Numbered from the stretch's first letter, positions 52,325-61,548 are shown. The stretch: DNA of 64,000 nt from a beta proteobacterium AAP99 (GCA_001295775.1 LJIA01000022.1:1-64000), one strand, 5' to 3'. Program-made: numbers and translations. Notes: generated by a model not told the origin, from the letters alone.

Positions 52325-53011
52325 ATGAGCACCGTCGAATCCGCAGCGCCGATCCGTTCTTCGATCCACCCCGTCATGTGGGTGGCTGCCGGAAGTGTCA
52401 TTCTGCTGAGCCTGACCGGTGTTGCCGCGATGACCGGCTTGCTGCCCACCGGCCAGGCCCGTTCCGGTGAAGCCGGTGCGTCGGCGCTCGCTGCCTCCAG
52501 CGGTTCGGCAGCGTCCGCGGCGCAGCGCCAAGGTGTGGTGGGTGACAACCCTGCCAACCACACCGCAGAAGCCACGGCCATGAGCAAGCAGCCGCCGCGC
52601 CAGGTTGGAGGCCCCGCCGCGCGCAGCAGCAGCGCACCCGCGCAGACGACGGACGCGTCCGGGCCGGTTGCAGCGCGCAACGAAGGCACCATCGAATCCA
52701 TCCGCACGGTGACCCGCAAGGGCGACGCCAGCGGTGTGGGTGCCGTGGCCGGCGGCGTACTCGGCGCGGTGGTGGGCAACCAGTTCGGCAAAGGCGACGG
52801 CCGCAAGGCGATGACGGTCGTCGGTGCGGCCGGCGGCGCCTTGGCGGGCAATGAGATCGAAAAGCAGCGCAACAGCACCACGCACGTGGAAGTGGCGGTA
52901 CGGATGAATGACGGCAGCCGCCGCGTGCTCGCCCTGGCCGCGCAGAATGGCTGGCGCGTAGGCGATCGAGTGCGCATCGACGGCAACGGCAAGCTGGCCA
53001 GCGCGGGTTGA
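52325..53011 (+). CDS. Glycine-zipper envelope protein
   Basis: 228 residues from ATG 52325, with GGGAG upstream. One N-terminal membrane segment (VMWVAAGSVILLSLTGVAAM), an Ala/Ser/Gln-rich disordered region, then a glycine-zipper 2TM domain (GVGAVAGGVLGAVVGNQFG then MTVVGAAGGALAGNEIE) of the Rickettsia 17-kDa/SlyB type, and a C-terminal beta-rich part (EVAVRMNDGSRRVLAL). It is likely anchored in the inner membrane with its zipper in the envelope. Exact role unknown. Confidence 0.82.
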   Translation: MSTVESAAPIRSSIHPVMWVAAGSVILLSLTGVAAMTGLLPTGQARSGEAGASALAASSGSAASAAQRQGVVGDNPANHTAEATAMSKQPPRQVGGPAARSSSAPAQTTDASGPVAARNEGTIESIRTVTRKGDASGVGAVAGGVLGAVVGNQFGKGDGRKAMTVVGAAGGALAGNEIEKQRNSTTHVEVAVRMNDGSRRVLALAAQNGWRVGDRVRIDGNGKLASAG

Positions 53012-53056
53012 GGGCGACCGGTCGGGTTGCACGCCGTCCCGCGTTCCGGCGCCTGC

Positions 53057-53090
53057 AAAGCAGAACGGGCCCGCGGGCCCGTTCTGCTTT
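53057..53090. terminator. Perfect 34-bp palindromic bidirectional terminator
   Basis: A perfectly self-complementary 34-base sequence, half-site AAAGCAGAACGGGCCCG, between convergent genes. Plus-strand T-runs at CTTTCTT and A-runs on the left side let it work in both directions. Confidence 0.85.
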
Positions 53091-53113
53091 CTTGCCTAGG
53101 ACTGCGGCTGCGC

Positions 53114-54412
53114 TCAGGTCAGCATGTCATTCCAGATGGTCTGCGCCCAACTCCAGGCATAGACGCCCTCAAGCTCATTGGCCTCGCTGGACAGCGCCGG
53201 ACCTTGGGCGATGGGCAGCGCAACCATGGTCTTCTGCGCGCTGTCATAGCGGTGCACGCTGGCCACGTGGACCACGCGCTTGTCGTCAATGAAGCTGTAG
53301 CAGGTGTTGGCCATGGTCAGCGGCGCCGGCGTACGGCCGTTCATCATCTCCACAATCCCTGCGGCCGCCGCCTTGCCGTGCTGGTTGGCCATGTGGCCGC
53401 TCTTGGGCATGGCTGGTGCAGCGAGCAGGGCATCGCCGATGACATGGATGTCCTTCTGCGCGGTGGATTCCATGGAGGTCCAGTCCACCTGGCACCAGCG
53501 GTTGTTGGCGTTGATCAGCCCGGCGCGCTGCGCAATGTCGCCGGCGCGCTGCGGCGGCACGATGTTGAGCACATCGGCCTTCAGCTTGTCGCCCACATCG
53601 CTGATGATGGTGCTGCCCGTGGCATCCAGCTCGCTGGCGTTCCAGTTCGGTCGGTACTCGATCAGACCCTTGTAGTCGTTGTTCCAGGCGCGCATGAACA
53701 GGCCCTTCTTGGACTGCACGTCTTCATTGGCGTCCAGGATGATGACCTTGCTCTTGGGCTTGTTGTTCTTGAAGTACCAGGCCACCTGGCAGGCACGTTC
53801 GTACGGGCCGGGCGGGCAGCGGTAGGGCGCCCGCGGGATCGTGATGGCGTACACGCCGCCATCGGGCATGTCCTCAAGCTGCTTGCGCAAGGCCACGGTC
53901 TGCGGGCCGGCCTTCCAGGCGTGCAGGAAGCGCTCCTGCGCCTTCGCGTCCAGGCCCTTGATCTGATCAAACAGGAAATCCACACCCGGGGCGACGACCA
54001 GCTTGTCGTAGCGCAGATCCTGGATCTTGCGCAGCTGCAGCGTCTTCTTGACTGGGTCGACGCCGGTGACTTCATCGATGATGACCTGCACGCCGTATTC
54101 GCGCAGGCCCCAGTAGTCGCGCGTCACATCCTCGATTTTTCGGCTGCCGCCGATCACAAGGTTCGAGATCGGGCAGGAAACAAACTGCGGACTGCGCTCC
54201 ACGAGCGTCACGTCGATCGCGCCGCCCGACCACATGCGGATGTACTTGGCAGCGGTGGCGCCGCCATAACCAGCACCGACCACGATCACGCGGCCGAGCT
54301 TTTTCTGCGGCGCGGCGGCCTGCTGTTCGGTGGCCGCACAACCGGCGAGCGTGAGCGCGCTGCCTGCGCCGAGCGCCTTGAGCAGGTCGCGGCGATTCAG
54401 TTGAGTCTTCAT
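53114..54412 (-). CDS. fccB: Flavocytochrome c sulfide dehydrogenase, flavoprotein subunit
   Basis: 432 residues. Twin-arginine signal NRRDLLKALGAGSALTLAGC at residues 6-25, then FAD-binding VIVVGAGYGGATAAKYIR. Cysteine in FVSCPISNL (near residue 80) fits the covalent 8-alpha-FAD attachment; a second conserved cysteine region is APYRCPPGPYERACQV, as in FccB/SoxF. Then HVIGDALLA and a C-terminal domain of the FCSD type (WSWAQTIWNDML). It oxidises sulfide to sulfur in the periplasm and passes electrons to the cytochrome encoded upstream. Confidence 0.9.
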   Translation of the reverse strand: MKTQLNRRDLLKALGAGSALTLAGCAATEQQAAAPQKKLGRVIVVGAGYGGATAAKYIRMWSGGAIDVTLVERSPQFVSCPISNLVIGGSRKIEDVTRDYWGLREYGVQVIIDEVTGVDPVKKTLQLRKIQDLRYDKLVVAPGVDFLFDQIKGLDAKAQERFLHAWKAGPQTVALRKQLEDMPDGGVYAITIPRAPYRCPPGPYERACQVAWYFKNNKPKSKVIILDANEDVQSKKGLFMRAWNNDYKGLIEYRPNWNASELDATGSTIISDVGDKLKADVLNIVPPQRAGDIAQRAGLINANNRWCQVDWTSMESTAQKDIHVIGDALLAAPAMPKSGHMANQHGKAAAAGIVEMMNGRTPAPLTMANTCYSFIDDKRVVHVASVHRYDSAQKTMVALPIAQGPALSSEANELEGVYAWSWAQTIWNDMLT

Positions 54413-54425
54413 GGTGCCCCTGCCT

Positions 54426-54803
54426 TCAGTTCTTGATCTTCGAGAAGTGGTCGGCGATCAGCGCGATCTGGTCGTCGGTGTATCCCTTGGCGAGCTGATG
54501 CATGATCGTCGCGGGGCGCTGGCCGTCACGGAAGGCGCGCATCTGGGCAATGATGTAGTCGCGATTCTGCCCGGCGAGATTCGGCATGCCGCCGACGGCC
54601 TTGCCCTTCGTGCCATGGCAGTTGGCGCAGTTGGCAGCAAGGTAGGCGGCATTTGTGGTGGTGGTCACCACCGGCGCCGCGGTGGGCGCGGCACCGGGAG
54701 CAGGTGCAGGCGTTGGTGCCTGGGCCAAGGCGGGCATTGCCCAAGCCGCCGCGAGCAGGGCGCCGAGGGCGAGTGCCCTTCGTGCCGGAACAGCAAACGT
54801 CAT
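54426..54803 (-). CDS. fccA: Class I cytochrome c subunit of FCSD
   Basis: 125 residues from ATG 54803, with AAGGAG upstream. Signal peptide residues 1-28 (LALGALLAAAWAMPALAQ). A Pro/Ala/Thr-rich linker, then a single heme site CANCH at residues 59-63, and the methionine ligand candidate in MHQLAKGYTDDQIALIADHF. It is the electron acceptor of the sulfide dehydrogenase flavoprotein encoded 13 bases downstream; the flavoprotein-plus-monoheme arrangement fits FCSD in non-phototrophs. Confidence 0.88.
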   Translation of the reverse strand: MTFAVPARRALALGALLAAAWAMPALAQAPTPAPAPGAAPTAAPVVTTTTNAAYLAANCANCHGTKGKAVGGMPNLAGQNRDYIIAQMRAFRDGQRPATIMHQLAKGYTDDQIALIADHFSKIKN

Positions 54804-55013
54804 TGAAGTCTCCTTGTTGTTTCCCCTGGGGGTGAGCAGTTCGGCCAAGCAGTGTGCGTTGCGGCGCATCGCGCACCTCGCTGGCCGGGCGCCGCAGAAC
54901 GTGCGCGGCAAGCCCTGCTCCGGTTGATTGTGCGCAAAAGCAATGGGCGCGACAAGCGCCGCGCCCATTGTGTCTAACCCGCGGGCGGCACTTATGCGCC
55001 GCCCACGCAGTGC

Positions 55014-57323
55014 TTATTCCACCGTCGCCGTGTCCTCAGGATCAGGCAGGGGTGTGGCCGGCGGTGGACCGTCGTCGAACATCAGGCGCACCTTGTCCTC
55101 GTCATCAAGATCCACCGTCACCTTGCCCCCAGTGACGAGCTTGCCAAAGAGCAACTCGTCGGCCAGCGCACGCCGGATGGTGTCTTGGATCAGACGTTGC
55201 ATCGGTCGGGCGCCCATCAGCGGGTCAAAGCCCTTCTTGGCCAGGTGCTTGCGCAGGTTGTCGGTGAAGATGGCCTCCACCTTCTTGCTATGCAGCTGGT
55301 CTTCGAGCGCGATCAGGAACTTGTCGACCACGCGCAGGATGATTTCCTCGTTCAGCGCACGGAAGCTGATAATACCGTCCAGACGGTTGCGGAACTCGGG
55401 CGTGAACATGCGCTTGATGTCGCCCATCTCATCACCGCTCTCACGCTTGGTCGTGAAGCCGATGGTGGACTTGTTCATCGTCTCGGCGCCGGCGTTGGTC
55501 GTCATGACGACGATCACATTGCGGAAATCCGCCTTGCGTCCGTTGTTGTCCGTCAGCGTGCCATGGTCCATGACTTGCAGGAGCACGTTGAAGATGTCCG
55601 GGTGTGCCTTCTCGATTTCGTCGAGCAGCAGAACACAGTGCGGTTTCTTGGTCACCGCCTCGGTCAGCAGGCCGCCCTGGTCGAAGCCCACATAGCCCGG
55701 TGGCGCGCCAATCAAGCGGCTCACTGCGTGGCGCTCCATGTATTCGGACATGTCAAAGCGCACCAGCTCGATGCCCAGCGTGAAGGCGAGTTGCTTGGCG
55801 ACCTCGGTCTTGCCCACGCCCGTAGGGCCGCTGAACAGGAAGGCGCCAATCGGCTTGTCCGGCTTGCCTAGGCCCGAGCGCGCCATCTTGATACTGGCAG
55901 CCAGCGCTTCGATCGCTGCATCCTGGCCGAAGACAGTGGCTTTGAGATCGCGCTCGAGTGTCTGAAGCTTGGAGCGGTCATCGCTCGAGACAGAGGCCGG
56001 CGGAATGCGCGCGATCTTCGAGATGATGTCCTCGATCTCGTTCTTGCCGATTGTCTTCTTGCGCTTGCTCTGCGGCAGGATGCGTTGCGCGGCGCCTGCC
56101 TCATCGATCACGTCAATGGCTTTGTCGGGAAGGTGGCGGTCGTTGATGTACTTGGCTGAGAGCTCGGCGGCAGAAGACAGTGCGTCCTTGCTGTACTTCA
56201 CCCCGTGGTGCTCTTCAAAGCGCGTCTTCAGGCCACGCAGGATTTCAATTGTCTGCTCGATGGACGGCTCGTTCACGTCGATCTTCTGGAAGCGGCGGGA
56301 GAGCGCGTGATCTTTCTCGAAGATGCCGCGGTACTCGGTGTAGGTCGTCGCGCCGATGCACTTGAGCTGGCCGGAGGACAGCGCTGGCTTGAGCAGGTTG
56401 CTGGCGTCCAGCGTGCCGCCTGAGGCTGCGCCCGCGCCAATCAGTGTGTGGATCTCGTCGATGAACAGCACGCTGTTCTTGGTTTCCTTGAGCTGCTTGA
56501 GCACAGCCTTCAGGCGCTGCTCGAAGTCACCGCGGTACTTGGTGCCGGCCAGCAGCGAGCCCATGTCCAGCGAGTAGACCGTCATGTCGGCAAGGATTTC
56601 GGGCACGTCCTTCTGAACGACGCGCCAGGCGAGACCTTCTGCAATGGCAGTCTTGCCCACGCCCGCTTCGCCCACCAGCAAGGGGTTGTTCTTGCGGCGG
56701 CGGCAAAGCACCTGGATGACGCGCTCGACTTCGGACTCGCGGCCGATCAGCGGGTCGATGCGACCGTCGACCGCGGCCTTGTTCAGGTTCTGGGTGTATT
56801 GCTCAAGCGGGCTGGCCTGCTTTTCGGCCTGCTCGCCTTGCTCTTCGTTCTCGTTGCGCTTGCTGCCCGCGGCTTCTTCCTGTGGCGTCTTGGTGATGCC
56901 GTGACTGATGAAGTTCACCACGTCCAGACGGGTGATGCCCTGCTGGTGCAGGAAGTAGACGGCGTGCGAGTCCTTCTCGCCGAAGATCGCCACCAACACA
57001 TTGGCGCCCGTGACTTCCTTCTTGCCGTTTCCGGTGGACTGAACGTGCATGATGGCGCGCTGGATCACGCGCTGAAAGCCGAGGGTGGGCTGAGTGTCGG
57101 CTTCCTCGGTACCTGGAATGACCGGTGTGTTGTCCTTGATGAAATTCGTGAGCTGCTTGCGAAGATCTTCGATGTTCGCAGCGCAAGCCTTCAGCACCTC
57201 AGAGGCGGAAGGGTTGTCGAGCAGGGCGAGCAGCAGGTGCTCGACCGTGATGAACTCGTGACGGTTCGCTCGCGCATCCACAAAGGCGGCGTGCAGACTG
57301 ACTTCCAATTCCTGCGCAATCAT
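55014..57323 (-). CDS. clpA: ATP-dependent Clp protease ATP-binding subunit ClpA
   Basis: 769 residues. Clp-N repeat domain residues 1-145, then first AAA domain with LVGEAGVGKTAIAEGLA (Walker A about 217-233) and VLFIDEIHTLIGAG, then second AAA domain with FSGPTGVGKTEVAKQLA and VLLLDEIEKAHPD. The ClpP-binding loop is TIGFTTKRESGDE. Start supported by AGGAG. It unfolds substrates for ClpP; with ClpS it handles N-degron substrates. Tandem with clpS. Confidence 0.97.
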   Translation of the reverse strand: MIAQELEVSLHAAFVDARANRHEFITVEHLLLALLDNPSASEVLKACAANIEDLRKQLTNFIKDNTPVIPGTEEADTQPTLGFQRVIQRAIMHVQSTGNGKKEVTGANVLVAIFGEKDSHAVYFLHQQGITRLDVVNFISHGITKTPQEEAAGSKRNENEEQGEQAEKQASPLEQYTQNLNKAAVDGRIDPLIGRESEVERVIQVLCRRRKNNPLLVGEAGVGKTAIAEGLAWRVVQKDVPEILADMTVYSLDMGSLLAGTKYRGDFEQRLKAVLKQLKETKNSVLFIDEIHTLIGAGAASGGTLDASNLLKPALSSGQLKCIGATTYTEYRGIFEKDHALSRRFQKIDVNEPSIEQTIEILRGLKTRFEEHHGVKYSKDALSSAAELSAKYINDRHLPDKAIDVIDEAGAAQRILPQSKRKKTIGKNEIEDIISKIARIPPASVSSDDRSKLQTLERDLKATVFGQDAAIEALAASIKMARSGLGKPDKPIGAFLFSGPTGVGKTEVAKQLAFTLGIELVRFDMSEYMERHAVSRLIGAPPGYVGFDQGGLLTEAVTKKPHCVLLLDEIEKAHPDIFNVLLQVMDHGTLTDNNGRKADFRNVIVVMTTNAGAETMNKSTIGFTTKRESGDEMGDIKRMFTPEFRNRLDGIISFRALNEEIILRVVDKFLIALEDQLHSKKVEAIFTDNLRKHLAKKGFDPLMGARPMQRLIQDTIRRALADELLFGKLVTGGKVTVDLDDEDKVRLMFDDGPPPATPLPDPEDTATVE

Positions 57324-57407
57324 TGCAACTCCTGAGGCTCAAGCGCCCGCATCGTCTGCAGGTGAGGTGTCCTAAGCAAGGTTCAAGCCGCCTCTCCAGA
57401 AAAGTGT

Positions 57408-57749
57408 TCAGACTTCTTCAAGTACGCACTGCAGCGGGTGTTGATGCTGGCGTGCGAAGTCTGTGACCTGATCCACTTTGCTGGCAGCAACATCGTGCGG
57501 ATACACCCCGCAGACGCCGCGCCCCTCTCGATGGACTTTTAGCATGATCTGCGTGGCTTGTTCCCGACTCTTGCCAAAGAAGCGCTGCAGCACGCCAACC
57601 ACGAATTCCATCGGCGTGAAGTCATCATTGAGCATCACGACCTGGAACATCCGCGGCGGCTTGACGCGGGCGGTCTGACGCTCGGCGACAACGCTGTCGC
57701 CCTGGTCGGAGTCGGGGTTGTTCGGGCCGACGACGGGTTTGTCGCTCAT
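57408..57749 (-). CDS. clpS: ClpS adaptor
   Basis: 113 residues. Flexible N-terminal region, then the ClpS core: [20 protein letters not shown] (the ND-x-T/D-x3-D/E substrate pocket), [17 protein letters not shown] and a C-terminal CVLEE. It delivers proteins with bulky N-terminal residues to ClpA. Upstream of clpA, on the same strand, 84 bases apart. Confidence 0.96.
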   Translation of the reverse strand: MSDKPVVGPNNPDSDQGDSVVAERQTARVKPPRMFQVVMLNDDFTPMEFVVGVLQRFFGKSREQATQIMLKVHREGRGVCGVYPHDVAASKVDQVTDFARQHQHPLQCVLEEV

Positions 57750-57880
57750 GGGCGGAGGTCTCTGCGGGCCTGAATCTGTGGCATTTGTCTCATTCTAAGG
57801 CGGCCCACCTTCACGCCTTTGCGGTGAGTCTGGGGAGCAGGGACAGCGGAAATGCTCAATTCCTCATATCAAGCGGGGTC

Positions 57881-57909
57881 TTGACGATTGCTTTGTTGGA
57901 TCGTTAAAA
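57881..57909 (+). promoter_or_regulatory. Candidate sigma-70 promoter of the cold-shock gene
   Basis: TTGACG at 57881-57886 and TTAAAA at 57904-57909, 17 bases apart. It would give a leader of about 100 nucleotides before the ATG at 58019, as expected for cold-regulated csp mRNAs. Confidence 0.5.
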
Positions 57910-58018
57910 AAGCTGCTGGCGGGAAGTCATCGGATGCGTATTGGTGCTTCTCACACTGCGGCTCGGCCAGTATTTCGCATTGGCGTGAGGCCTGAATGGT
58001 TTTGGGAGGGAAGTACGG

Positions 58019-58225
58019 ATGGCAACGGGTACGGTCAAGTGGTTCAACGACGCCAAGGGGTTCGGATTCATCACCCCAGATGAGGGCGGTGAAGATGTGT
58101 TTGCGCATTTTTCGGCAATCCAGATGCCTGGATTTAAGACGCTGAAAGAGGGCCAGAAGGTCATGTTTGAAGTCAACCAAGGCCCCAAGGGCAAACAGGC
58201 CTCGAACATCACGGCTGCGTCCTGA
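58019..58225 (+). CDS. Cold-shock protein, CspA family
   Basis: 68 residues. RNP1 KGFGFITP and RNP2 DVFAHFSAI are intact, with the start [15 protein letters not shown] five-stranded single-stranded-RNA-binding barrel that destabilises RNA structures. GGGAGGG lies upstream of the ATG. A terminator follows. Confidence 0.95.
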   Translation: MATGTVKWFNDAKGFGFITPDEGGEDVFAHFSAIQMPGFKTLKEGQKVMFEVNQGPKGKQASNITAAS

Positions 58226-58246
58226 GGCGTCGTCGCATCCCAGCTG

Positions 58247-58275
58247 ACAGGGCGCTTCGGCGCCCTGTTGTGTTT
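58247..58275 (+). terminator. Intrinsic terminator after the cold-shock gene
   Basis: Perfect 9-bp stem ACAGGGCGC / GCGCCCTGT with TTCG tetraloop, followed by TGTGTTTG. Confidence 0.85.
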
Positions 58276-58449
58276 GTGGAGAAGATTTCGAATACCCAAT
58301 GAAAGTGATCAACTATCGGGTTTCCACGTAAGGGTCTGTCAACGAATGCTTTTGCGGCGGCGTTGAGCGCCTGACCGACGTTTACGTGATCGGGCGTACG
58401 CCAAGTCCGGGACGGGTCTCTCAACTAGTTGCTCAAAAGGAAATCTGAC

Positions 58450-58644
58450 ATGTCCAAGCTGATCGCCGGCCTCGTGGCCTCTCTGTTCGCCGCTTCCGTG
58501 TTTGCCCAAGGCGCTGCTCCCGCAGCTCCGGCCGCTCCGGCTGCTCCCGCCAAGGCTGAAGCTAAGGCCGAAGCAAAGACCGAAAAGAAGGCCAAGAAGG
58601 CCAAGAAGGCTAAGGCCAAGAAGGCTGCTGAAGAGAAGAAGTAA
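58450..58644 (+). CDS. Small exported Ala/Lys-rich protein
   Basis: 64 residues from ATG 58450, with AAGGAAA upstream. Residues 1-19 form a signal peptide (LIAGLVASLFAASVFAQ). The mature part is Ala/Pro-rich then extremely lysine-rich, with KKAKKAKKAKAKKAAEEKK at the end. Base composition is Ala/Lys-biased, and the pattern resembles acid-shock-type or histone H1-like tails. No close family is recognised. It lies between cold-shock and DUF192 genes, with its own terminator. Confidence 0.75.
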   Translation: MSKLIAGLVASLFAASVFAQGAAPAAPAAPAAPAKAEAKAEAKTEKKAKKAKKAKAKKAAEEKK

Positions 58645-58678
58645 TTCTTCTGCTGCCGGACTCGGCAGCATCAGTGCA

Positions 58679-58711
58679 AAAGGGGCGGGGTAACCTGCCC
58701 CTTTGATTTTT
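58679..58711 (+). terminator. Intrinsic terminator after the Ala/Lys-rich gene
   Basis: AAAGGGGC / GCCCCTTT stem around GGGGTAACCT, then GATTTTT. An 8-bp TGCTGCCG/CGGCAGCA hairpin (58651-58670) precedes it. Confidence 0.8.
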
Positions 58712-58771
58712 GGATCAACGCTTCTGTCGCAGGGCCCGGGCCGGAACTGCGTTTCAACATCGAGCTTCGTG

Positions 58772-59269
58772 ATGACCTTGACCAATTCCAGCTCATCCGT
58801 ACGCCAAAAGCTGCATCACCAGCTGCTGTGCGCCATCGTTTGTGTCGCTGTACTGCTTGCGTTTGGCGGTCCAGCGCTGGCTCAAGGCATTGCGATGCCG
58901 ACCATCCAGCTGCGCGCAGGCATGCATCTGATTCAGGCGGAGGTCGCTGCCACAGACGCTGACCGGCAGCGTGGTTTGATGTTTCGCGAGAAGCTCGGCA
59001 ATCAGCAGGGCATGGTCTTCCTGTTCGATCTGCGTGCCGTGCATTGCATGTGGATGAAGAACACGCTCATCCCCTTGTCCGTCGCATTTCTTGATGATGA
59101 CGGCGTGATTCTCAACATTGAAGACATGCAGCCGCAGACCGAAAAGAGCCACTGCGCGGCCAAGCCCGCGAGATTCGCACTTGAGATGAGTCAGGGCTGG
59201 TTCAAGCAGCGCGGTATCCGTCCCGGCACACGAATTGACGGAGTCGAGCGGCTCTTCAAGCCACGCTAG
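58772..59269 (+). CDS. DUF192 exported protein
   Basis: 165 residues from ATG 58772; a longer frame exists, but this start places the signal peptide sensibly (hydrophobic core LLCAIVCVAVLLAFGGPALA). The DUF192 fold follows: AEVAATDADRQRGLMFREKL, GMVFLFD, then CMWMKNTLIPLSVAFLD and CAAKPARFALEM. Members are periplasmic beta-barrel proteins of unknown role, usually single genes. Convergent with sodB. Confidence 0.86.
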   Translation: MTLTNSSSSVRQKLHHQLLCAIVCVAVLLAFGGPALAQGIAMPTIQLRAGMHLIQAEVAATDADRQRGLMFREKLGNQQGMVFLFDLRAVHCMWMKNTLIPLSVAFLDDDGVILNIEDMQPQTEKSHCAAKPARFALEMSQGWFKQRGIRPGTRIDGVERLFKPR

Positions 59270-59290
59270 TGGGCAGGGCGTACTAAGTGA

Positions 59291-59315
59291 AACGGGGCAC
59301 CCAAGGTGCCCCGTT
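59291..59315. terminator. Bidirectional terminator between the DUF192 gene and sodB
   Basis: Perfect 11-bp stem AACGGGGCACC / GGTGCCCCGTT with a CAA loop. It lies exactly between two convergent stop codons. T-runs are short on both sides. Confidence 0.75.
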
Positions 59316-59336
59316 CGCACTTCTCACCTGCATGGA

Positions 59337-59915
59337 TCAGGCGAACTGCTGGTTCACGAAGTCCCAGTTAACGAGCGACCAGAACGAACCGAGGTAGTCG
59401 GCACGGCGGTTGCGGAAGTCGATGTAATAGGCGTGTTCCCACACATCGCACGTGAGCAGCGGCTTGTCGGACGTGGTGAGCGGGGTCGCGGCATTGCTGG
59501 TGTTCACGATGTCGAGCGTGCCGTCCGCCTTTTTCACGAGCCAGGTCCAGCCTGAACCGAAGTTCCCGAGGGCGGATTTGTTGAACGCTTCCTTGAACGC
59601 CGCAAAGCTGCCCCACTTGGCGTTGATGGCTGCAGCCACTGCGCCAGTTGCATCGCCGCCGCCGTTTGGCTTGAAGCCGAACCAGTAGAACGTGTGATTC
59701 CAGATCTGGGCAGCGTTGTTGAACATGCCGCCAGAGGACTTGCGGACGATGTCCTCAAGGCTCATCGATTCAAACTCGGTGCCCTTGATGAGGTTGTTCA
59801 GATTGGTGACATAGGTTTGGTGATGCTTGCCGTAGTGAAACTCCAGCGTCTCCTTGGAGATGTGGGGCGCCAATGCATCCATGGCGTAAGGCAGTTCGGG
59901 CAGCTTGTGTTCCAT
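59337..59915 (-). CDS. sodB: Superoxide dismutase [Fe]
   Basis: 192 residues. Metal ligands in the standard places: His in [11 protein letters not shown], His in WNHTFYWF, Asp and His in [11 protein letters not shown]. Fe type is suggested by the FGSGWTWLV and [15 protein letters not shown] patterns common to SodB. Cytoplasmic; destroys superoxide. Convergent with the DUF192 gene. Upstream of it, xseA runs on the same strand. Confidence 0.95.
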   Translation of the reverse strand: MEHKLPELPYAMDALAPHISKETLEFHYGKHHQTYVTNLNNLIKGTEFESMSLEDIVRKSSGGMFNNAAQIWNHTFYWFGFKPNGGGDATGAVAAAINAKWGSFAAFKEAFNKSALGNFGSGWTWLVKKADGTLDIVNTSNAATPLTTSDKPLLTCDVWEHAYYIDFRNRRADYLGSFWSLVNWDFVNQQFA

Positions 59916-60004
59916 TCGGAGTCACCTTTCTTTGCGGGAGTGGCTTGGAGGAAGCGCGCAGTTTATCGCCCGCAAGGCACACAGTTGCCATGCGAGCGCC
60001 GGGG

Positions 60005-61387
60005 CTATTGAGCGCGCTCGATGTTGCCTCGCGAGGCCAGCGTTGCACCGCGGCTGCCGTCGTGCCAGGTAAGCGTCACTGCTTCGCCGGGCGTCGCGCT
60101 CAGGCTGCTGGCCAGCGGAGTGCCGTCGGCGCGAGTCACAAGGACGTAGCCGCGGCGAAGCACCCCCATCGGCCCGAGTGCGTGAAGCTGTGCCGCCAAT
60201 GAAGCGAATTCGGCACGCTTCTCGCTGATAGCATGCAAGCTAATCCCCCGCAGTCGCGCTTGCGTGCCAGCCAGCCATGCCGCGCGCGCTTGCACCTGCG
60301 GGCGTTGACTTGCCAGGCGCTGATGGCATCTGCCGAGCGCGTCGCGTGCGTGAGCCGTGCTCGCTCGCAAACTGGCGCGAAGGCGAAGCGCGCTTTCCTG
60401 AAGCGCTGCACGATTGAGTCTTACGTGCTGCGCTGGACTGAGCAGCTTTGAGCCAAGCAGATCGACGGATTGCGCGAACGTCTGCAAGGTGCGACCCATG
60501 GCCCGCGTGCCAGATGTACGGAGTTCACTGAGTTTCGCCAACCACTCGTCCCTCGGCGCTGCGCAGAGCTCCGCCGCTGCCGTGGGGGTCGGGGCTCTTA
60601 CGTCAGCGACGAAGTCAGAGATCGAGAAGTCTGTCTCGTGGCCGACCGCGCTGATCACGGGAATGGCGCTGATGGCGACTTGTCGCGCGAGCCCTTCGTC
60701 GTTGAACGCGGCCAAGTCGTCGATCGACCCTCCGCCGCGCGCGAGTATGACGCAATCGACGTCCGGATACTCCCCTGCCGCCTGAAGCGCGGTGATCAGC
60801 TCCGCCGCAGCGTTGGAGCCTTGGACGGCCGCCGGAAATAGCAGCAACTCCACGTGTGGCGCCCTACGAGCAAAGGTTGTTGCGATGTCGCGCAGCACGG
60901 CGGCGTCTTGCGAGGTCACCAGCGCAACCCGGCGCACAAACGTCGGCAGAGCGCGCTTGCGCGACTCGTCGAACAAGCCCTCGGCCTTGAGCCGGTCGCG
61001 CAGTGCGACGAAGGCGGCATGCAGATCGCCCTGTCCGGCAGGGCGGACACTTTCCACGATGAGCTGCAGATCACCGCGTGCGGCATAGATTGCGAGCCGC
61101 GCGGAGATGTCGACTACGTCGCCATTGCCCCAGGCCGCTGGCATCACGATCCCGGAACGCTGCCGGAACAGGACGCAACGGACACTGGCGGAGTCGTCCT
61201 TGATGGAGAAGTAGCTGTGGCCACTGGCCGCTCGGGTCAGGCCGCTGACTTCACCTCGGACGCGAACCACCGGAAAGCCCCGGGAGAGCCACTGTTCGAC
61301 GGCCGCAATCAACGCAGACGGGCTGAGCCGGTCTCGAGGGCTGTTCGCTACATCTGACGATGTAGTGGCGCCGCGATCTGTAAACAT
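60005..61387 (-). CDS. xseA: Exodeoxyribonuclease VII large subunit
   Basis: 460 residues from ATG 61387; GTG 61393 is in frame. OB-fold N-terminus (about residues 20-120: VVRVRGEVSGLTRAASGHSY), then the nuclease domain with LARGGGSIDDLAAFNDE, PVISAVGHETDFSISDFVAD and RAPTPTAAAELC. A long coiled-coil C-terminus follows. With XseB it degrades single-stranded DNA. sodB lies downstream; exbB is divergent. Confidence 0.95.
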   Translation of the reverse strand: MFTDRGATTSSDVANSPRDRLSPSALIAAVEQWLSRGFPVVRVRGEVSGLTRAASGHSYFSIKDDSASVRCVLFRQRSGIVMPAAWGNGDVVDISARLAIYAARGDLQLIVESVRPAGQGDLHAAFVALRDRLKAEGLFDESRKRALPTFVRRVALVTSQDAAVLRDIATTFARRAPHVELLLFPAAVQGSNAAAELITALQAAGEYPDVDCVILARGGGSIDDLAAFNDEGLARQVAISAIPVISAVGHETDFSISDFVADVRAPTPTAAAELCAAPRDEWLAKLSELRTSGTRAMGRTLQTFAQSVDLLGSKLLSPAQHVRLNRAALQESALRLRASLRASTAHARDALGRCHQRLASQRPQVQARAAWLAGTQARLRGISLHAISEKRAEFASLAAQLHALGPMGVLRRGYVLVTRADGTPLASSLSATPGEAVTLTWHDGSRGATLASRGNIERAQ

Positions 61388-61548
61388 GTCCACAGTTTCG
61401 GTCCGATCAGCCTGCGAGCATGCACTCGCCGCGAGATGACGAAAATACGTTACAAGTCATTGATTGCAAATAGGTTTTTCGGTCAACCGATTGCATGTGC
61501 CTACGGCAAGACACAGAAACGGGCAGTGTTCTCGCGGCTCGCAAAGAA

